From NCBI GenBank assembly GCA_034408875.1, contig JAWXCJ010000354.1, forward strand, positions 1-8,643: 8,643 nt of DNA. The letters are read 5' to 3'. Both the position numbers and the translations under genes were made by a program. This DNA is from JANNHK01 sp034408875. Lineage in GTDB: Bacteria; Actinomycetota; Acidimicrobiia; IMCC26256; PALSA-610. The notes below the pieces were generated by a model. It did not search any database. It saw only the letters and a program-made list of their open reading frames with translations, and was not told the DNA's origin. How positions within the stretch are numbered: position 1 is the first letter of the stretch; each line of letters begins with the position of its first letter. Shown one piece after another: positions 5,870 to 8,643 of this stretch.

Positions 5870-6148
5870 GTGCCCGTGATGCAGCAGTTCGAGACGACCT
5901 CCGGTCCGGTGGTCGTCGAGGGTCAGACCCTTGCCCTCGTGGCCAAGACCCGTGCGATCTCCGTCGGCGGCCCGGCGTTCTCCTGGTTCCATGTGCGGTC
6001 GCGTCCCGCGCACGTGGAGGTCCTCGACGCCGACGGCCGGCGCCAGGTCGTCCCCATTCGCGACGTTCAGCGCGTGGTGACGGGCACGATCGTCGCGGCC
6101 GCCGCGGCCTGTGTGATCGCAAACCGAATCGCGAGGAGACGCGCATGA
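5870..6148 (+). CDS. Small hypothetical protein with a C-terminal hydrophobic segment
   Basis: A protein of 92 aa, family not recognised. Residues 1-65 look soluble and beta-rich (e.g. GPVVVEGQTLALVAKTRAIS and PAHVEVLDADGRRQVVPI). They are followed by IRDVQRVVTGTIVAAAAACV and then IANRIARRRA, an Ala/Val-rich stretch with an Arg-rich end. This could be a single membrane helix with a cytoplasmic basic tail, but it is only weakly hydrophobic. The GTG at 5870 is chosen because GATAAT stands at leaderless distance; an in-frame ATG at 5879 is the alternative, and an earlier frame start at 5798 lies in the 3' end of the preceding gene. The stop overlaps the next ATG (ATGA, 6145-6148), so it is co-translated with the GerW-family gene and the two products probably act together. 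Confidence 0.65.
   Translation: MPVMQQFETTSGPVVVEGQTLALVAKTRAISVGGPAFSWFHVRSRPAHVEVLDADGRRQVVPIRDVQRVVTGTIVAAAAACVIANRIARRRA
6133..6138 (+). promoter_or_regulatory. Shine-Dalgarno GAGGAG of the GerW-family gene
   Basis: GAGGAG lies 6 nt before the ATG at 6145, inside the last codons of the upstream small gene. This strong site contrasts with the RBS-less, probably leaderless first gene of the operon and supports the 6145 start. Confidence 0.75.
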
Positions 6149-6468
6149 TCGGCGACACAGTCATCACGGGAGTCGAACGAATCCTCGGCGTCTCGGCCGC
6201 GAACGTGTTCTCCGACCCGATACACGTCGGTGAACGGGTCGCGATACCGGCCGCGACCATCACCCGGTACGGCGGCTTCGGCTACGGCAGCGACGACCAC
6301 GACAACGGCGGCGGGGGCGGCGGTGGTGCCGCCGACGGCCGACCCGTGGCGGTGATCGAAGTCGGCGCCGATGGTGTCGTTGTGCGACCGGTGCTCGACT
6401 TCACCAAGATCACGCTCGTGCTCGTCGCCGCGGGGCTCACCGTGTGGCGCGCGACGCGGTCTCGCTGA
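6145..6468 (+). CDS. GerW/YtfJ-family (sporulation-protein-like) protein with a C-terminal hydrophobic segment
   Basis: A protein of 107 aa. The core matches the GerW (Spore_YtfJ) pattern: NVFSDPIHVGERVAIPAATI (about 20-39), an aromatic/Gly stretch TRYGGFGYGS, an Asp/His-rich turn, a seven-Gly run (about 55-61), then GRPVAVIEVGADGVVVRPVL and D-F. In Bacillus the family member YtfJ/GerW is needed for normal spore germination. Homologues are widespread in bacteria that do not form endospores, including actinobacteria, where the role is unclear. After the core comes TKITLVLVAAGLTVWRATRS-R, a short hydrophobic segment with a basic end that could tether the protein to the membrane. It is the second gene of an operon with the small protein upstream (ATGA overlap). 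Its last 32 bp overlap the 3' end of the opposing peptidase gene. Confidence 0.75.
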   Translation: MIGDTVITGVERILGVSAANVFSDPIHVGERVAIPAATITRYGGFGYGSDDHDNGGGGGGGAADGRPVAVIEVGADGVVVRPVLDFTKITLVLVAAGLTVWRATRSR

Positions 6469-7849
6469 GTTCCGCGAGCAGGTACACCTCGCTGCGAATC
6501 AGCTTGCGCCAGTCGTCGAGGTGCAAGCTCTCGTCTTCACCGTGAATGCGGCTGCGCGGGTCCGCGGGGCCGAGCAGTAACGCGGGAATGCCGCCGAACG
6601 CGTCGGCGAACGGGCCGACGAACGGGATCGACCCGCCGACACCCATGAGGACCGGGTCGACGCCGAAGCCGGCGCGCAGGGCGCGCTTGGCTGCTTCGAA
6701 CGCCGCGCCGGTCGGCTCGGTCTCCCACGCAGGTGCGCCCCCGTGCGCACGGAACGAGAGTTCGAGTCCCCACGGCACCCGCTGCTCGACGTGCGCCCGC
6801 AGTTGCGCGACTGCCCGCACCGGGTCCTGACCGGGCGCGAGACGCAAGCTGAGTCGCGCCGCGGCCCGGGCCACGATCTGATTCGACGAGCCCGCGATCG
6901 GGTGGCCGTCGATCCCGATGACCGTGATCGCGGGCCGGTTCCAAAGGCGGGCGTGCAGCGGCACATCGGGATCGCCCGCGAGTTGCACACCGGCGCGCGT
7001 TCCCATGGCCCGGGCAAACGCTTCCGGTGTGTCGTCGAAGCCGGCGATGGGCTCGGCTTCGGCGGGGGTGAGGGGCCGCACGTCGTCCCACAAGCCGTCG
7101 ATGGCGACGTCGCCGTACTCGTCGACGAGCGATGCGAGCACGCGCGCGAGCCCCATGACGGGGTCGGGAACCGCGCCACCGGCCATGCCCGAGTGCACGG
7201 GACCGTCGAGTGCCCGCAACGCAATGTCGGCGGACGCGAGCCCGCGCAATGAATATGTGAGCCCCGGGGTGCCGACGGACCAGTTGCCCGCGTCGGCGAG
7301 GACGAGCACGTCGCTGCGGAGTTCGTCGAGTCGCTCGGTCAGGAACGCGTGCAGCGTCGGCGACCCGATCTCCTCCTCGCCCTCGACGAGCACGCGCACG
7401 TTGCAGGGCAGCGCGCCTTCGGACTCGAGCCAGGCCGCGACCGCGGTGGCGTGCGCGACCGCGCCCGCCTTGTCGTCGGCGCTCCCCCGTCCGTACAGGC
7501 GCCCGTCGCGCTCGACCGGCTCGAACGGGTCGCTGGTCCAGCGTTCGACGAGCCCCGGCGGTTGCACGTCGTGGTGCGCGTACAGCAGCACCGTCGGGGC
7601 GTCGGGACCGGCGTGCATCCACTCGCCGATCACGTTCGGGTGCGAACCGTCGATCGACGCGAGGTGCACGTTCTCGAGCCCTGACCGCGTCAGGAGTGCC
7701 GCGGTGGCCTCGGCGCTCTGGCGCACGGTGGCGCGGTGCTCGGGCGACGCGCTGATGCTCGGGATGCGAACGAGCGCTTCGAGCTCGGCGCGCGCGTCGC
7801 CCATCCTTGCTTCGACGACGCCGATGGCGTCTTCGGTGTTCAGGGTCAT
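6437..7849 (-). CDS. M20-family metallopeptidase (dipeptidase-like)
   Basis: A protein of 470 aa with the full M20 di-zinc signature. YAHHDVQP carries the metal ligand H92 and D94. GRGSADDKAG has the bridging D125. EGEEEIGS has the presumed general base E159 and ligand E160. LADAGNW supplies ligand D186. HSGMAGGAVPDP carries H219, the residue usually donated across the dimer, and HGEDES has ligand H436. The length and the YAHHDVQP/HSG pattern fit the carnosinase/CPG2-like dipeptidase branch. The lid (dimerisation) domain would be about residues 200-370. It probably hydrolyses dipeptides or N-acyl amino acids in the cytosol; there is no signal peptide. The ATG at 7849 overlaps the TGA of the upstream short-chain dehydrogenase (ATGA) and has no evident Shine-Dalgarno, so translation is probably coupled. 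The 3' end overlaps the convergent GerW-family gene by 32 bp. Confidence 0.92.
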   Translation of the reverse strand: MTLNTEDAIGVVEARMGDARAELEALVRIPSISASPEHRATVRQSAEATAALLTRSGLENVHLASIDGSHPNVIGEWMHAGPDAPTVLLYAHHDVQPPGLVERWTSDPFEPVERDGRLYGRGSADDKAGAVAHATAVAAWLESEGALPCNVRVLVEGEEEIGSPTLHAFLTERLDELRSDVLVLADAGNWSVGTPGLTYSLRGLASADIALRALDGPVHSGMAGGAVPDPVMGLARVLASLVDEYGDVAIDGLWDDVRPLTPAEAEPIAGFDDTPEAFARAMGTRAGVQLAGDPDVPLHARLWNRPAITVIGIDGHPIAGSSNQIVARAAARLSLRLAPGQDPVRAVAQLRAHVEQRVPWGLELSFRAHGGAPAWETEPTGAAFEAAKRALRAGFGVDPVLMGVGGSIPFVGPFADAFGGIPALLLGPADPRSRIHGEDESLHLDDWRKLIRSEVYLLAELSETASRATR

Positions 7850-8616
7850 GTCGGCATCTGGAACCGGCCCTGGAGGCGACGCATCCCGGCCAGCCACCGC
7901 TCGTAGTCGGAGGCTTTGCGCTGGAAGTACTCGAGCACCTGCGGGTGGGGCAGGATCAGGAACCGTTCGTCGGCGAGGCTTTCGACAACCTTCGACGCGA
8001 CGTCGTCGGGTTCGAGCATGCCGTCGACGCCGGCCACGCCGCCTTCGTCGGTACCGGCGGTCATTGCGGTACGCACGGCCTGCGGCGCAAGCACCGACAC
8101 CTTCAGGCCCTGCTCGCCGTACGTAATCGCGAGCCACTCGGCGAACGCGAGCGCGGCATGCTTCGTCACCGAGTACGGCGCGGAACCGATCTGCGTGAGC
8201 AGGCCGGCGGCCGACGCGGTCTGCAACAGGTAGCCGCCACCGCGTTCGAGCATGCGGGGTACGAGCGCGCGGGCCGCGTAGACGTGGGCCATGACGTTGA
8301 CGTCGAGGCTCAGCTTCCAGTCGGCATCAGACGCGTCGGCACCACCGAAGGCGAACACCCCCGCGTTCGAGCAGAACAGGTCGATCGGCCCGTACCGTTC
8401 CTCGGCCGCGTCGACCAGATCCCGGACCTGACGCTCGTCGGTGACGTCACACCGGAACGCCATGCCGTCGATCGCCGCCGCCACCTCGTCGACGCGGTCC
8501 TGTACGTCGGTGACGACGACACCCCGCGCGCCGTCGGCGGCGAAGCGGCGGGCCAACGCGGCTCCGATCCCGCCGGCTGCGCCGGTGACGACGACACATG
8601 CGCCCTCGATCTTCAT
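7846..8616 (-). CDS. Short-chain dehydrogenase/reductase (classical SDR)
   Basis: A protein of 256 aa, a typical classical SDR length. The cofactor motif is TGAAGGIG (11-18). Asp37 at the end of strand 2 (VVVTDVQD) suggests NAD(H) rather than NADP(H). CDVTD (56-60) binds the adenine ring, NAG is at 84-86 and the structural Asn is N107. The catalytic residues are Ser135 (TASAAG), Tyr148 and Lys152 (YSVTK). The post-catalytic LAPQAVRTAM replaces the usual PG-x-V-x-T with P-Q-A-V-R-T. The C-terminus (HPQVLEYFQRKASDYERWLA) resembles SDRs annotated as retinol- or alcohol-dehydrogenase-like, but the substrate is unknown. The ATG at 8616 has GAGGA 7 nt upstream. The gene leads the operon with the M20 peptidase; the two families share no obvious pathway. 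Confidence 0.92.
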   Translation of the reverse strand: MKIEGACVVVTGAAGGIGAALARRFAADGARGVVVTDVQDRVDEVAAAIDGMAFRCDVTDERQVRDLVDAAEERYGPIDLFCSNAGVFAFGGADASDADWKLSLDVNVMAHVYAARALVPRMLERGGGYLLQTASAAGLLTQIGSAPYSVTKHAALAFAEWLAITYGEQGLKVSVLAPQAVRTAMTAGTDEGGVAGVDGMLEPDDVASKVVESLADERFLILPHPQVLEYFQRKASDYERWLAGMRRLQGRFQMPT

Positions 8617-8620
8617 ACGT

Positions 8621-8643
8621 CCATCCTCACGAGCCCATCCTCA
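8621..8643 (-). repeat. Duplicated TGAGGATGG ahead of the SDR gene; the proximal copy holds its Shine-Dalgarno
   Basis: On the minus strand TGAGGATGG occurs at 8643-8635 and again at 8629-8621, 14 bp apart. The proximal copy contains GAGGA (8628-8624), 7 nt from the ATG at 8616, and is the likely ribosome binding site. The distal copy could be a decoy or standby site, or the TGA in it could be the stop of an upstream gene beyond the window. Confidence 0.5.

Noticed and set aside
6310..6330. GGC/GGT-rich run as a DNA repeat or unstable tract
   Set aside because: It encodes the glycine run that is a normal part of GerW-family proteins and needs no separate explanation.

Overview
The window is very GC-rich, with G/C-biased third codon positions, several GTG starts, 4-bp stop/start overlaps and TANNNT boxes placed right in front of start codons. 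This points to an actinobacterium. The secreted proteins built from 'GYW-V...DGGVF.FGDA.F.GS' repeats, one carrying a resuscitation-promoting-factor-like lytic transglycosylase domain, make a member of Acidimicrobiia or a close relative the best guess. This is inferred from family resemblance, not from a marker gene. No mobile element, CRISPR array, tRNA or rRNA is visible.

Left block (1-1647, minus strand): a UbiB/AarF-family atypical kinase, followed with a GTGA overlap by the first 22 codons of a short-chain dehydrogenase that runs off the left edge.

Middle-left block (1740-4054): two secreted proteins arranged tail to tail, with only 8 bp between their stop codons. Both carry the same repeat of about 42 residues. 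The plus-strand one has an N-terminal domain I do not recognise followed by degenerate repeats. The minus-strand one has six regular repeats, a proline linker and a C-terminal Rpf-like transglycosylase domain, so it probably acts on peptidoglycan. Its 5' leader contains a perfect 7-bp hairpin followed by a T-rich run just ahead of the Shine-Dalgarno, which looks like an attenuator.

Divergent intergenic region (4055-4380): no gene. It holds the leader above, a 14-bp GC palindrome and three copies of an AGTCA/TGACT motif.

Middle-right block (4381-6468, plus strand): a phytoene-desaturase-family (COG1233-like) FAD oxidoreductase, then a two-gene operon. That operon starts with a small protein having a C-terminal hydrophobic segment, behind a GATAAT box at leaderless spacing. 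It continues with a GerW/YtfJ-family ('sporulation protein') homologue that also ends in a hydrophobic segment.

Right block (6437-8616, minus strand): a short-chain dehydrogenase and an M20-family metallopeptidase (dipeptidase-like), coupled by an ATGA overlap. The peptidase gene's 3' end overlaps the GerW-family gene's 3' end by 32 bp on opposite strands.

Most of the content is ordinary chromosomal actinobacterial housekeeping or accessory metabolism. The least explained parts are the paired repeat proteins with the putative attenuator, and the small-protein/GerW membrane module.
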